Of a DNA stretch of 64,000 bases, positions 48,716-60,805 are shown one piece after another (position 1 is the stretch's first letter; every line of letters begins with the position of its first letter). Where the stretch lies: assembly GCF_019399895.1 (NCBI RefSeq), contig NC_091865.1, positions 5,337,001 to 5,401,000 on the forward strand, written 5' to 3'. Source of the DNA: Cardiocondyla obscurior. Its lineage: Eukaryota > Arthropoda > Insecta > Hymenoptera > Formicidae. The notes under the pieces were generated by a model. The model was not told the DNA's origin. It ran no database searches and saw only the letters and a program-made list of their open reading frames with translations. The position numbers were made by a program, and so were the translations under genes.

Positions 48716-49459
48716 ATGGATTTTTACGTGCCAACTGATGCAAATATGGAATTTAATGTGCCGGCTAATACATCATATGCGAGTAATATGAATTATTACA
48801 CGCCAGCTAATGCATCTAGCACATCGTGTGCGAATAATGAGTGAGTATTAATTTTTTTTCTAACTAAAAAATTTTTTTATAAAAACTTTATATGGTCATT
48901 TTTTTGTTTTTACACTAGCTCATCTAAAGATCGTGCAATCCGTATTCTATGTAAGCGGTATGCATTGATGGCTGCGAGCTTTAAATATTTAGAAATTGGT
49001 GTTAATGTTGGAACACCAAGTTATGTGGAAATTATTATTGGCGATAATCGAGGATTGGAAATGTCGCTATCTTTCGAGGCTTGGAAATCACTGCGAGTAT
49101 CGTGCAAACATTTTAAGTTTGCTCAAGACTTCGTGTACCTCGGTGCGTTGACAGCCAGACTTCGCAACTTTAATGGCATGGATGTCTTGCGGTTTGAATC
49201 AGCTGGCAAATACTTAATGATGATGGAGTCGACATTTCTTAAAATGATTGATCTTGATGAGTGTATTACATTAGCATTTAATAAGTTAACATCTTTTCTT
49301 AAAATAATTGATTCAAAATTTGTACGATTTGCTAGCATCGCTTCCACTGCTAAAACTCGTAACGAGGTTGTAAGCGCGATACATGCTAGCGATTGCTATG
49401 ATGGGAATCAAATTGTTGATTGTGAGCTGCTAGCTCTAGTATTCGGAGCGCGAAAGTAA
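48716..49459 (+). CDS. Conserved Polinton protein of unknown function, two exons, 221 aa (copy A)
   Basis: Exon 1 (48716-48840) is Asn/Ser/Tyr-rich. A GTGAGT...CACTAG intron (48841-48918) joins in frame to exon 2 (48919-49459), with KYLEIGVNVGT, EIIIGDNRG and NQIVDCELLAL as in copy B (14080-14641). It is intact. In copy B the gene lies next to the left terminal repeat pointing outwards. Here it is at the right side, also pointing outwards. Function unknown to me. Confidence 0.75.
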
Positions 49460-50981
49460 TATTATATTATATTATATTAAAAAATTTTTTATTGCCATCA
49501 AAATATACAAATAATGTTATACTTTATAATAAATATATAATTTAAATGTTTATATTAAAAAAATTTTTTATTGTTGCATTATTCCCCCCAATATCCATGA
49601 ACTACTGTTCCGGCAAATTCTAGGTTGCAAGAATGAGGTGAAGAAGTTGGGAAAGGATAATTTATCTTTAAAGCGTTCTCAAAATTATGCACTTTATTTT
49701 CAAAATTGTAGAATACAAATTTCACCAACGCGTGCCACGCGAATTTGAAAGCAAGCGCGAAACGCGAAAGTGAAAGTGCGAGCGCACAATTACTTTTAGA
49801 ATAGAGTTGAATTTGTAATGATAAAATCGCATGAAGTGTCTTCGGGCAAGACTTAGGGGATACTGACGCTATTAGCAGATTGATGACAAGTGCTTAGCAC
49901 AAGTTCTTTGTTTTAGTGGGGACGCAATCCCGGGGTTCCCGGCGATCTCAGAATTTGCAGGATCGTTTTGCGTTGCTAGCCGGATGTTATAGTTCTAATT
50001 TTACAATTGTTCGTGACGTTAGGCCGAAAATGGCACTGCGTATTGGCAGATCGTTATTAAGACTCAATACGTGCTTAATCTTTGTCTGATGAAACAAAGA
50101 AAGGGCTAGCAATAAGCGTTATTTATTTAAAGTGCGTATTGAGTGACGCGACGGCGCCGGGAAGGCTAGGAATTTGTTTCCGCTAATTATTAATTATTTA
50201 AAACTTATACAACTACTGATTGATCTCATACATATTTCTTTAAAAAACTCTGAATTAAATGTAAAAAAAATATTTGCGTAAGTATATGTCACATTTTCAA
50301 GATACATCTTTTAAATGAAATAATTTCTTAATCTCTCATTGCGTGATAGAATGCATCTTAAGTTTCAAACGTGCTAAACGCTGTAAAAAGATTCTCACGA
50401 GTGTATGTCACACCTTCGGGACTGCTGTTGATAAAAAAATGCTTTCGTTTTTACTTTCTGACTGTCTGCAGTGAGCTCGTAGCTGTTGCCTGTCAGTCGC
50501 ATACTGATTTTTTCAAGTGCAACACGTATATTAAAAAAATTAGATAAATAAAAAGTGCTCGTCGTTGGTACACATTCTCGCGCGCCGCGAGTTGGAGCAT
50601 CGTACCCCATTTAGTGCGGGTGGTGTGTGGTGTGGCGCACACCAAAAAAACAGTTTAGCGCAGTTAAATCTATATTATGATAACCGCATACGCGGTAAGT
50701 GTGAACGCGGGGAAACGTTAACTTTTGATAGAACCCTTCGTTCTATACCCAAAAATCCCGTGGGTGGTGAGTGCGGCTACGTCGTGGACAAAAGACTAAA
50801 TCTGTGCACCCACAAGAAACGATTCGCTTTCGTCGACAGCGAATTGCCGCCGGTAAAAAAAATGCGGCAAAACTAAAAACGTAAGTTTTTAATATCAATT
50901 ATCCATATTTTATATAAAAATTTGGGGAACGTGTGGGTGGGTTGGCGTGAACGATGGCTGCTAGTGCGGGGTGTTGTGAGG
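49460..50981. other. Unassigned AT-rich spacer
   Basis: No gene, terminal repeat or known element recognised. If copy A still had a right terminal inverted repeat it should lie here, but I cannot see its partner because the left end of copy A is outside the window. A 103-codon frame near 50565-50876 has no ATG at its front and no recognised similarity. Confidence 0.4.
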
Positions 50982-51218
50982 GGGAATAAACACGGGTTCT
51001 AACTCAGGAGCGTTGAGGGAGGGGACGGGGAAAATCCGCGATAGAGAGCGCGGGGAGGAAGAGACCGGGGGTATAAATAAGTGATGACAGTTACCCCCTC
51101 CCCCCCGGTTTCTTCCCACCTACGGCTACCTCTCCCCGCGCTCCTCTTATCGCGGATTTTTTTCCCCCGTCCCTTCGCCTCCCTCAACGCTCCTGGGTTA
51201 AAACCCGTGTTTATTCCC
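50982..51218. repeat. Imperfect inverted repeat (hairpin), ~237 bp
   Basis: The arms begin GGGAATAAACACGGGTT on the left and end AACCCGTGTTTATTCCC on the right. They share CAGGAGCGTTGAGGGAGG, an AAATCCGCGAT block and GAGCGCGGGGAG. The loop is near 51075-51100. It may be a MITE or fold-back element. Confidence 0.8.
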
Positions 51219-51569
51219 TACTTATATCTTATCCAAAAGTTTCTCAAATGATTAAGATCTTGAATAAATTTTTTCCTCTTTATACTTGTGTGTTTTGTTT
51301 CAGAAGGTGTTACCAGCCCTGCCTAGAAATATGTTCCAGCGGCCTGAGGGTAAGTTCTGTTTGTAGCCTGTGAATTCAAGTCCTATTGTCCTCTTAATAT
51401 ATATCCTCTTGACCCAGATGTTATCCAGTTTCTTGATGTTTTTCCTCCAGCTGATCTTCCATCTCACGCTGCGTCCGGGATCCTGGCACACTCTTAGACT
51501 GATCACAACTTGTGATCAGAGCTCCCCCACCACGTCAAGGTGGTGTGCTCTCGGGAGGGAGGTTCAACA

Positions 51570-52631
51570 CGCCTCGTATAGGTCGAATGCTAGGTTATCG
51601 GCGCGAGTACCGATTGCTTGGGCGTTTTCGCCCGATCGCTGACGCAGCTTGTTGAATTCCAGCTGGAGGTACGCGGTTCCACGTCGATGCACGTAGCTGG
51701 CTTCTATTTCTTTAATAAATTACTCAAAGTCGGTGATTCTTTTAAACTCGAATCTCAAGAGCGCGCGTCCAGACAATTTGGTGTATAGAATGGCGGCTAG
51801 TAATTTGTCTTCTTCTTCGGGATCAATTTTTTTAGCCACGTATTCATAAGCCTTTACAAATGTCTTAACGTTGTTTTCGTATCCGTCGTACTGGGGAATG
51901 AAATTTATAGCGTATTGCAAAGTGAGGAAATGCCGAGGGTGATTTAACGAAAATCGGACGTCTTCTATTCGGTGATTCTTTGTTTCTCGGGCATGTAGGT
52001 CGCAAAATCTATTGGAACGGATGCCGAATTTATCCGCGAGTCCTTCGCTTTCAATCCGATCTAGTCGCGTAGCCATCAATTGCTTTGCGTCCAGTAAGGT
52101 CTCAATCGCCTCATCCCTCGGTGCAAGGCCTTGAGCCCGTGTACTCGGTGATGAATGGTCCCGGTTCGAAGGTCTGGGTTCACTGATGGTATCGTCGCGA
52201 TAGACCGAAGGATCGGCTGGTCCGGTTGGCGACGCATCGGCTATTGGAGGTGGCGCGTCGGTGTTTTCCTTGCTATTTGTTAGGGTATATATAAAATGAT
52301 TTTTCGGGTTCGCGAAGAAGTCACTTTCAAACGAATTGAAAGGGGAAGGATGACTGCGAAGAAAGAAATTCTTGTCTCGGTGGAAATTTGTCGCCTCATC
52401 CCGCAACCTATCTGATAGCGAAACTCCGTTTGAGAATTCGAGTTGTTCTTCGTCGCTAATGCCGCCGTTACCGTACGCGCGCTTCATTCTATTATGGTAG
52501 GTTTCTCTTGTGGTTTCTGCGGATTGCGAGGAGCGTGTAAATATCGGACGCAACGGTTCAGTCATTTCAGAATTGTAAAGCCACGCAAGTCGAGACAAAA
52601 TTTGACTCGTATAAGTGTCTTCATCTGACAT
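51570..52631 (-). pseudogene. Errantivirus-like Gag fragment
   Basis: An open frame from an ATG at 52631 to a stop at 51720 shows Gag-like sequence: a Pro/Ser-rich middle, then YAINFIPQYDGYENNVKTFVKAYEYV and KLLAAILYTKLSGRALLRFEF. Reading past the stop, similarity to Gag continues (LEFNKLRQRSGENAQAIGTRADNLAFDLY) to about 51580. The rest of the element is missing. It has a 5' leader and possible LTR upstream at 52632-53371. Confidence 0.7.
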
Positions 52632-52895
52632 AGACGGATAATTTACATATAATTGGTAGTGCGGACTTACACTATCACAGGGAATCGCATGTCGCTCGTT
52701 TTCGCAAGGTCGGCTGCTATCTGTTTTCCTGGTGTCCTTGCTTGGGAGCTGCTTCGCCGCGTTGATTGAGCTAGTTGGTGATTGCTTTGTATATCTGCTG
52801 CAGATGAATTAACCTAGTTTCTTTTTGTTCTAGAAATTCCACACTTCCGGGTCGTCCAAGAGGGCTGCTGAGGGCGAGCCTGAGTTCCGGAGAAC

Positions 52896-53371
52896 GGATC
52901 CCACCGTTGCCACTAAATTTGTTACAACGTGGTACCGCACCGGTTGTGGGTCCGTTCGCCGGAAACGTTGTTACAGGAGGAGCCGAATGTAATTAATAAA
53001 AGACTTCTACAGAATCGCTGTTCAACACTTGTTTATTCTTTTGCTTCCTTGATATTGTATTACAGATTACGAGCAAATACGCATCGCGTGACTTTGTGTT
53101 AGGAATGCCCGCGACGGCTTTCGCGCCGTCACTCATATACTTCGCCGAGCTGCAATCTTAGCGAGTTTCGGCCGCGATGGTTGACCGGAGAGGTTCATCA
53201 ACCGTGCAGACTTATTTTAATTGTCACGTCAATTGATTATGGTACTTAAGTTCGTCGCCCTGTTTTGACATCGGGCGATAATCCCGAAATCCTTGTCTGA
53301 TTGCGAAAGTACCAGGGCGATTTTAGAAATTGTTTGCAACCAGAGCGCATTTTTGTGCTGCTTAGGTTACA
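52896..53371 (-). repeat. Probable LTR with primer-binding site (tRNA-Leu-like)
   Basis: On the minus strand a TGTAAC...TTGTAACA block (53371 to 52920) could be an LTR. It is followed by TGGCAACGGTGGGATCC (52912-52896), close to the complement of tRNA-Leu 3' ends. The order LTR, primer site, leader, Gag is right for the gag at 52631. There is no second LTR to test the boundaries. Confidence 0.45.
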
Positions 53372-53743
53372 ACACGATGTTTTACAACATATCCAAAGCT
53401 CATCAAAATTGGTCTTGTTTCAGACACTTTGTATATCAAAATTATATTAATGATTCAAATAATTTCAAACTTTATTAGTTTAATTGTCATGAAGATTTAC
53501 TAAGTGAAAATTTAAGAATATTTTAATTTATTAAAATATACGATTAGTTTCATTACGTGTACGCTACTGTCCTTTATAAAAATAAATTATATCTGTATAG
53601 AAATACTCTTGGAAAAAAATTAAAAAATGTCAAGTATATGTGCTCTTTTAAAAAAAATTTTAATATAAAAAATAAGCGTTTTTTGTAATTGTATTTGTAA
53701 ATATTAATAAAACAATAAAATAAATATAGACCAAACTGATATA
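53372..53743. other. AT-rich spacer, nothing recognised
   Basis: The spacer lies between the possible LTR and the mariner-like element. It contains only short frames with no recognised similarity. Confidence 0.5.
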
Positions 53744-54314
53744 CAGGGTGTCCTAAACATACCGAAGGATACTGGGGGGATAGTTAGATCTTGTAAAGAC
53801 GTATACAAAAGCCCTATGCCATTTTGCAAAATGTAGGCTAATAGCAGAGATATAAATTTTTGAAAGTTTAACGATTGCAGCAAATACGAGCGCGCGGCTA
53901 GAAGAGGCCTCTTCCTAGAGTACAAGCCCTTCCCACTCGACTTGCGGATTGGGCGATGTACGAGTGACACGAGACGACGACGCGCATGCGAGACGAGGCG
54001 ACGACAACGCGCGAGCAAAACGAGATAACGACACGCGTGCGAGACAAGGCGACGACGACGCGCGAGCGAAATGAGACAACGACGTGCGTGCAAGACGAGG
54101 CGACGGCGACGAACGAACGAAACGAGATAACGACACGCGTGCGAGACGAAGCGACGACGACAGGCGAGCGAATAATTTTCAATTTTTTAAATTATTTTAG
54201 TGTGGCAATGCAATCATTTCCACACTACCTTTGCGGTAGATTGCTTGGTGCGTTTTTTTTATGATGGTGTTCCCAGGAGGTCTAATCCACCGGCACCAGT
54301 TCAACGCAACAATT

Positions 54315-55300
54315 GTTTGAAGTGCCGTTTTTGTTGTTGTAAATAAAGTACAGCTCTTTAAACAATTTGGTGCGATGCTCTTTGTGTCATGTCAGGCGTA
54401 ACCGTACGAAAGGCCGCTATAATAACATCGCGAACCTCCTCGACGGTACGATCACACACATTTTTATCTGGGCTTTAATATGCCCCCAAATAAAATATTC
54501 CAGCACGTTCAGATCCGGGGAACGTGCTGGCCAAATCGCCCCCCGACTCATCCATCTATCCGGAAATAAATTATTTAGTACTCTCCGCACGCGATTAGAG
54601 AAGTGAGGTGGGGCACCATCTTGTTGGAAAACAACGCTAAGCGATTGTCAAGCGTAACATCTTCCAACAAGACGCCCAATTCATGTTCTAAAAAGTGTGA
54701 AAAAATTACTCCATTCAAATGTAGAGGCAAAAAAAATGGCCAAAACTAAAATTTAGCAATAATTATGTTACAAATTTTATTTCGAGTTTTATAAAAAAAG
54801 TTTTTACTTTAAAAGAATACTTACTACCACGTTTTCTATAATTTCAGCCCACACATTGATTTTCCATCAATATTAGTAGAAACACATGCAAACGGCTCGC
54901 CGATTTTCATGTGCTCAAATTAAAAAATTTTAGAATTAAACACTCTATTTGGAGTGAATATTGCTTCGTCCGATCATAATATTTTATTGGCAAATTTGTT
55001 GTCTCGCCGACACTGCGCTAAGAAGCCGACAGGCATTTTAATAATTATTATTTTTTACTTTAAAAAATGTTTTAAAAATGGAAAATACATATCTTGACAG
55101 AAAGTTACCCGTTGTATTTCATCGCGCGGTAACAGTTGCTGCACGCGTTGACAGTGATAAGTGTGTAATCCATCTTCTTTAATTATTCAATACACTAAAG
55201 TTCTTGGTGCACCAACGGCGTTTGCAGTCTAAAATACGTCCTACTTGATTTTTGTAATGACGCACACTACGGTCATAATTCAGTCTGCTGTACCGTATTA
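54315..55300 (-). pseudogene. Mariner-type transposase, left half (degenerate)
   Basis: On the minus strand similarity to the right-half transposase is clear in blocks (for example 54580-54680 and 54830-54990), including both intron positions, but stops and frameshifts are many and the N-terminal part is shortened. Confidence 0.7.
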
Positions 55301-55578
55301 TAGCATATTAACGTATTCTTGATTCGCATACATTTTTCTGTAAACGATTAAAATAATGTGTCGATATGATAAGGCAGAAAACGGTCTACAAAATGCAATT
55401 CAAGAATTCGAAATCACTTTTACGTAGTTATCGACCGGTATTAGAATGTTGTCTAGCTGTTAGTAACATAGAGCGCTTTCTAGCTAGCAGGGCAGCTCAG
55501 TATTTTTGATTTTTAATTGTTTTTCGTGGACTGTTTTCTGCCTCGTGTTGACGCATTATTCTAGTCGTTTGCAGCAAA

Positions 55579-56752
55579 ATGTATACAACTCAAGAGTACG
55601 TTGATATGCTACCATGTTACGGCATCGCGGGTGAATCTGCGGAACGTGCGGTGTGGGTGTATGCACAAAGACATCCCAATCACATTCGTCCTACGGCGAA
55701 CGTAATTTTACGTTGTATTCATCGTGTGAGACGAACGAGATGTGTTAATCGGGATCGTCGAAACAGACTGAATTATGACCGTGGTGTGCGTCGTAATGAA
55801 AATCGAGTTCAACGTATTTTAGACGCGTTTGAAGGAAATCCACATACAAGCATACGACGTGTGGCAAACGCCGTTTGTGCACCAAGAACTTTGGTGCATC
55901 GAATAATAAAAGGAAACGGATTATATCCATATTATCTTCAACGCGTGCAGCATTTGTTACCGCGCGACGAAATACAGCGGGTAATTTTTTGTCAAGGTAC
56001 AAAATTTTCATTTTTTATTTTTTTATTTCTTTAAAGTAAAAAATAATTATTATTAACATGCCTGTAGGCTTCCTCGCGCAGTGTCGGCGAGATAACAGAT
56101 TTGCCAACGAAATATTATGAACGGACGAAACACTTTTCACTCCAAATGGAGTATTTAATTCTAAGAATTTTTTGATATGGGCTCATGAAAATCCGCGAGC
56201 TGTTCGCACGTGTTTCTACCAATATCGATGGAAAATCAATGTGTGGGCTGGAATGATAGGAAACGTGATAGTAAGTATTCTTTTTAAGTAAAAACTTATT
56301 TTATAAAACTCGAAATAAAATTTGTAACATAATTATTGCTAAATTTTAGGTTGGGCCATTTTTTTTGCCTCCACATTTGAATGGAGTAGTTTATGCACAC
56401 TTTTTAGAACATGAATTGGGCGTCTTGTTGGAAGATGTTACGCTTGACAATCGCTTAGCGTTAATTTTCCAACAAGACGGTGCCCCACCTCACTTCTCTA
56501 ATCGCGCGCAGAGAGTACTAAATAATTTATTTCCGGATAGATGGATGGGTCGGAGGGGGGGGGGGTCCGACTTTGTGGCCAGCACGTTCCCCGGATCTGA
56601 ACGTGCTGGATTATTTTATTTGGGGGCATATTAAAGCCCAAATAGAAAATGTGCGTGATCGTACCATCGAAGAAGTTCGCGATGCTATTATAGCGGCCTT
56701 TCGTACGATTACGCCTGACATGGCACAAAGAGCAACGCAACAAATTGTTTGA
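55579..56752 (+). pseudogene. Mariner-type transposase, right half, three exons
   Basis: Exons are 55579-55996, 56069-56270 and 56350-56752, with consensus GT-AG junctions in frame. There is an N-terminal helix-turn-helix (TSIRRVANAVCAPRTLVHRI), then catalytic DDE/D segments: TDETLFTPNG, FQQDGAPPHFS and, after a break, SPDLNVLDYFIWG. A TGA lies just before the first catalytic Asp (about 56118), and a run of G residues near 56555 shifts the frame. This is a dead copy of a family common in ants. Confidence 0.82.
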
Positions 56753-57493
56753 AGAGCTGGACTTTGTTTACAAGAACGGCACTTCGAACAATTTTTTGCG
56801 TTGAACTGGTGTCGATGGATTAGGCCTCCTGGGGACACCATCATAAAAAAAACGCACCAAGCAATCTACCGCAAAGGTGGTGTGGAAATTATTGCATTGC
56901 CACACTAAAATACATTTAAAAAATTGAAAATTCTTCGCTCGCTTGTCGTCGTTGCCTTGTCTCGCACGCGTGTCGTTATTTTGTTTCGTTCGTTTGTCAT
57001 CGTCGCCTCGTCTCGCACGCACGTCGTTGTCTCGTTTCGCTCGCGCGTCGTCGTCGCCTCGTCTCACACGCACGTCGTTGTCTCGTTTCGCTCGCTTGTC
57101 ATCGTCGCCTCGTCTTGCACGCACGTCGTTGTTTCATTTCGCTCGCGCGTCGTCGTAGCCTCGTCTCGCACGCACGTCATTGTCTCGTTTCGCTCGCGCG
57201 TTGTCGTCGCCGCGTCTCGTACGCGCGTCGTCGCCTCGTATCGCTCGTACATCGCCCAATCCGTAAGTCGAGTGGGATGGGCTTCTTATCTAGAGAGAGG
57301 CCTCTTCTAAACGCGTGCTCGTATTTGCTCTAATCGTTAAAATTTTCAAAAATTTATACTTCCGTAATTAGCCTGAATATTATAAAATGGTATGAGACTT
57401 TTGTGTATGTCTTTACAAGATCTAACTATCCCCCAAGTATCCTTCGGTATGTCTGGGACACCCTGTATAAAAACTTAAACCATGCAGAGTATA

Positions 57494-58023
57494 CAGGGTG
57501 TCCCAAACATACGTAAACAAACTTTTAGGGTAGATAGAACGTCTAAAAAGTAAACGAAAAGTCCTATACCGTTTTTTGAAATTTTTACTTGTTTTCAATA
57601 AAAAAATTGATTTATATACGCGCGAAAGCGACAAGGAAGCGTGGACTGAGTGAGCACGCGATAACAGCGGCGAGTATCGCTTAAAGAGAATGGGCGAAAC
57701 TTGCGCGTAGCGAGCGAGACAAGGAGATAACGTGCGAGCAAGGCGATGCGACGACACACGAGCGAAATGAAGCGACAACGCGCGTTGTCGCCTCGTCTCG
57801 CTCGTAGCGCGCTGACTCCGCCCATCGCTTTTAAGATATACTCGCCGCTGTCTATCGCGCGCTCACTCAGCCCACGCTTTCTTGTCGCTCTCGCATGTAT
57901 ATAAATTAATTTTTTTTTTTAAAAACGAGTAAGAATTTCAGAAAACGGTATAGGACTTTTCGTTTTCTTTTTAGACGTTCTATCTACCCTAAAAGTTTGT
58001 TTACGTATGTTTGGGACATCCTG
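57494..58023. mobile_element. Fold-back MITE 1, 530 bp
   Basis: The ends CAGGGTGTCCCAAACATACG are inverted at the other side, with the whole element a long imperfect hairpin and TA on both flanks. It shares the terminal CAGGGTGTCC motif with the mariner element next to it. Confidence 0.85.
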
Positions 58024-58039
58024 TATTAATAATTTATAT

Positions 58040-58397
58040 AGGGTGTCCCATACTAAAGTATCGTAATTTCAGAAACGGTAGGACTTGTCAAGACGAATAA
58101 AAAAGTCTTATACTATTTTGTAAAATTCTCAACCATTATTGAGAAAAAAATTAATTAGTCTAGCACAAGAGCGACAAGAAAGCTACGCGTGAGTGAGCGC
58201 GACAGACGACGGCACCATTCTCAGCTACTCGCCTGTCGCACTCACTCACGCGTGGCTTCCTTGTCGCTCTGGCGCTAAACAAATTAACTTTTCCAATAAC
58301 CATTGAGAATTTTGCAAAACGGCAAAGGACTTTTCTATTCGTCTTGACAAGCCTTACTTACTCCTAAAATAACGATACTTTAGTATAGGACACCCTG
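58040..58397. mobile_element. Fold-back MITE 2, ~358 bp
   Basis: The inverted ends are AGGGTGTCCCATACTAAAGT and its complement. The interior is hairpin-forming and holds a GCGACAAGRAAGC phrase shared with its neighbours. Confidence 0.85.
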
Positions 58398-58446
58398 CCG
58401 TATATTATAACTTTTTAAACAAATTTTATTTTCAATATTTTGTATA

Positions 58447-58805
58447 CAGGGTGTCTCACCCCATGTGTCGAATCCGTTAGGAATAGATAGACCTCGGGTA
58501 GACAAATAAAAAAGTCCCACACCATTTTGCAAAATTCTCAATGGTTATTGAGAAAAAAATTAATTTGTTTAGCGCAAGAGCGATAAGGAAGCCACGCGTG
58601 AATGAGCGCGACAGGCGACGGCGCCATTCCTAGCCATTCGCCTGTCGCGCTCACTCGCCCGCAGCTTCCTTGTCGCTCTTGCGCTAGACAAATTAACTTT
58701 TTTCTCAATAACCATTGAGAATTTTGCAAAGGTAGGATTTTTTTATTTGTCTACCCTAGTTCTATCTATTCCTAACGGATTCGACACATGGGGTGATACA
58801 CCCTG
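58447..58805. mobile_element. Fold-back MITE 3, ~359 bp
   Basis: The inverted ends are CAGGGTGTCTCACCCCATGT and its complement, with TA flanks. It is related to MITE 2 in its middle (AACCATTGAGAATTTTGCAAA). Confidence 0.85.
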
Positions 58806-58974
58806 TATTTCTCATGCGTATAGGGTATGCCAAAATTGTGTATTTTAGTTTTTTATTAATTTATTTTATGGATAATTACAAATTAGCGTTAGAGCATGTA
58901 ATTCACAATATTTGATGTATGTGTTTGGTAAAGATAATTTTTTTGTATTTTATTAAATAAAATAATTGTTTCAG

Positions 58975-59378
58975 ATGCTTTATTATGAAATGGAAACATT
59001 TTGCAAACAAGCGGATGAAAAGACAAGTGTTATATTACAATATTATGTTAACAAGTACAAGTGTATTTATGGGATTTATACTTTGTGGTGTTATATAACT
59101 GCTATTGGCGTTATTTGTGGACCATTAGTTTTTCCACAAGAGTTTCCGACTCATGCAAAGTATCCATTTTCCATAACACAAGCAATCAAAATTCTTGTTT
59201 ATTTACACCAATCATTAGTTGGTTTACAAGTTGCTGCTGGAATGTGTATTGATTGTAATATTGCAATTCTTTTATTTTATTCAGCAGTGAAATTAGAATT
59301 ATTAGCTCAAGAATTCCGCAATGTTAAAAATGAAAGTGAATTAGATGCATGTATCAATCTTCATAATGAAATATTAAG
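58975..59378 (+). CDS. Insect odorant receptor, one exon
   Basis: A 404-bp exon lies between TTGTTTCAG (ending 58974) and a GTAAGC donor (59379). The protein begins MLYYEMETFCKQADEKT and has hydrophobic segments near residues 35-55 (YTLWCYITAIGVICGPLVFP) and 78-105 (LVYLHQSLVGLQVAAGMCID), ending ELDACINLHNEILR. This is the style of the middle exon of seven-transmembrane odorant receptors (7tm_6 family), abundant in ants. No upstream or downstream receptor exon was recognised, so the gene is either fragmentary or spread by insertions. Confidence 0.75.
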
Positions 59379-60502
59379 GTAAGCGTTAATTTGATAAATT
59401 TCTTATTGTATAAGCATACTGTATAACGCTTTGACGAAACTAAAGCGATAGTTCGCAGATAGAATAAGTCGAGATTATGTAGACAATTTGTTGTAGTCCT
59501 TAATAACTATTTACATACAATATATACAATTAATTTTCTATTTATATCGGACTCTTTGCGGCGGTGGAAATCAAGTCCCGTTTAAAAAGAGGTTGATTAA
59601 AAAGTGCGATTCTCTTACCTTGAGCGGAAAATAAAATTCAAGTGGTTTTAGATCTCATACATTTAACATAATGTAAAAACCATAATGGGTTTTTTTTTTA
59701 ATGCAGAAAACATTTAAATATTATTATATGTTCAGAGAAAATCATGTAAATTAAAGGCAATAATTTAAAGCTGCTTGATATTTCAGTCGAGTATGTTATA
59801 ACGATGCCCCCGGAACACCAAGAATTGTTCCCGGATAACACCCACCAGGCGCCGGCACGACCATCTAACCGGCGAGGATGTAGGGGCACGGGGCGTCCCG
59901 GTACACCGATAGATTAGAATTCCGGTGACAAGTCGTTTGTTGTTTGCACGCTAAGTTCCGCGAGGCAAACTTATCCGAGCGGCTCCAAACTCGGCCGAAC
60001 GAACACGCGGCATTCGGTACCGACGGTCACCATACCGAGCGCCACGTACCAGGCTATCTCCGGCGTTCGCCTTTTTGCGGTATAAAAAGACGAACCGTTC
60101 TCGATCCGTTCGCCTAATCGCGAACATCCGATCCAACCGCTTCCTAGTGCGAGCACAAAAACGGGGTAGGGTAAACTCTGCTTCGGTCAGGCATTCCTGA
60201 CGCACGTTCCGTTCTACTCTTTAGATAGAAAACTAAGTTCGCACGACCGGTTCGTGGGGTGGAGCGCAATTCCTTATCATTTTTATAAAGAGTTCCATCC
60301 AATTAAGCGATAAAATCGTTAATTAAATAATGGGGGGGCTAACTTTACGTAGCCCCTCATTTTGCGATAAATTAATTTTGCTTTTTTTTTATCGATAGAT
60401 TTTGAAAAGTTCTAGAGTTCCCTATATATTATATAAAGAGTTCTATGCAAATAACCCCTTAAAATATCAAAAAAGTATTCAAACATAAGACTGGAAATTT
60501 TT
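59379..60502. other. Unassigned DNA with a GC-rich block
   Basis: The block 59790-60270 is GC-rich, with a TATAAAA motif near 60080, and resembles an LTR or element fragment, but I find no clear ends. The remainder is AT-rich. No gene seen. Confidence 0.4.
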
Positions 60503-60805
60503 TCGCCATTTTCGCAGTTTTTAGTGGAGTTCTGCTGGCCCCCGCAAGAGTTCTGTTGAAAACTCACATGACTCGACGCGCTCCGACCAATCCCTGCCGA
60601 GATACAACTCTCCAAAGTTTAGAAATTTTTGGGAGTGAGTTTTTTTCGCGATTTTCGCAGTTCTCAGTGGAGTTTTGCTGGTCCCCACAAGAGTTCTGTC
60701 GAAAACTCTCATGACTTCACGCGCTCCGATCAAACTCTGCCGAGATACAGTCTTCCAAAGTTTTGAAATTTTAGGGGGTAAGTTTTTTTTGCGATTTTTG
60801 CAGCT
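60503..60805. repeat. ~145-bp tandem repeat, two units
   Basis: The unit runs from a CGCRATTTTCGCAG start through AGTGGAGTTYTGCTGG, CAAGAGTTCTGTYGAAAACTC, ATGACTYSACGCGCTCCGA and CCAAAGTTT. It is repeated at about 60503 and 60649, with the beginning of a third near 60791. Confidence 0.85.

Larger units (their letters stand above)
53744..57465. mobile_element. Palindromic mariner/Tc1-type element, 3.7 kb
   Basis: The ends are CAGGGTGTCC and GGACACCCTG, flanked by TA. The left and right halves are inverted, diverged copies of one another for most of their length: the outer 450-550 bp with GAGACGAGGCGACGACRACG tandem runs, and then transposase sequence in opposite directions. The centre is near 55450-55550. 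It looks like a head-to-head dimer or an inverted duplication of one element. Confidence 0.8.

Noticed and set aside
50565..50876. 103-codon frame with several Cys residues
   Set aside because: It starts with TTG and no ATG near the front, has no recognised similarity, and lies in an unassigned region.
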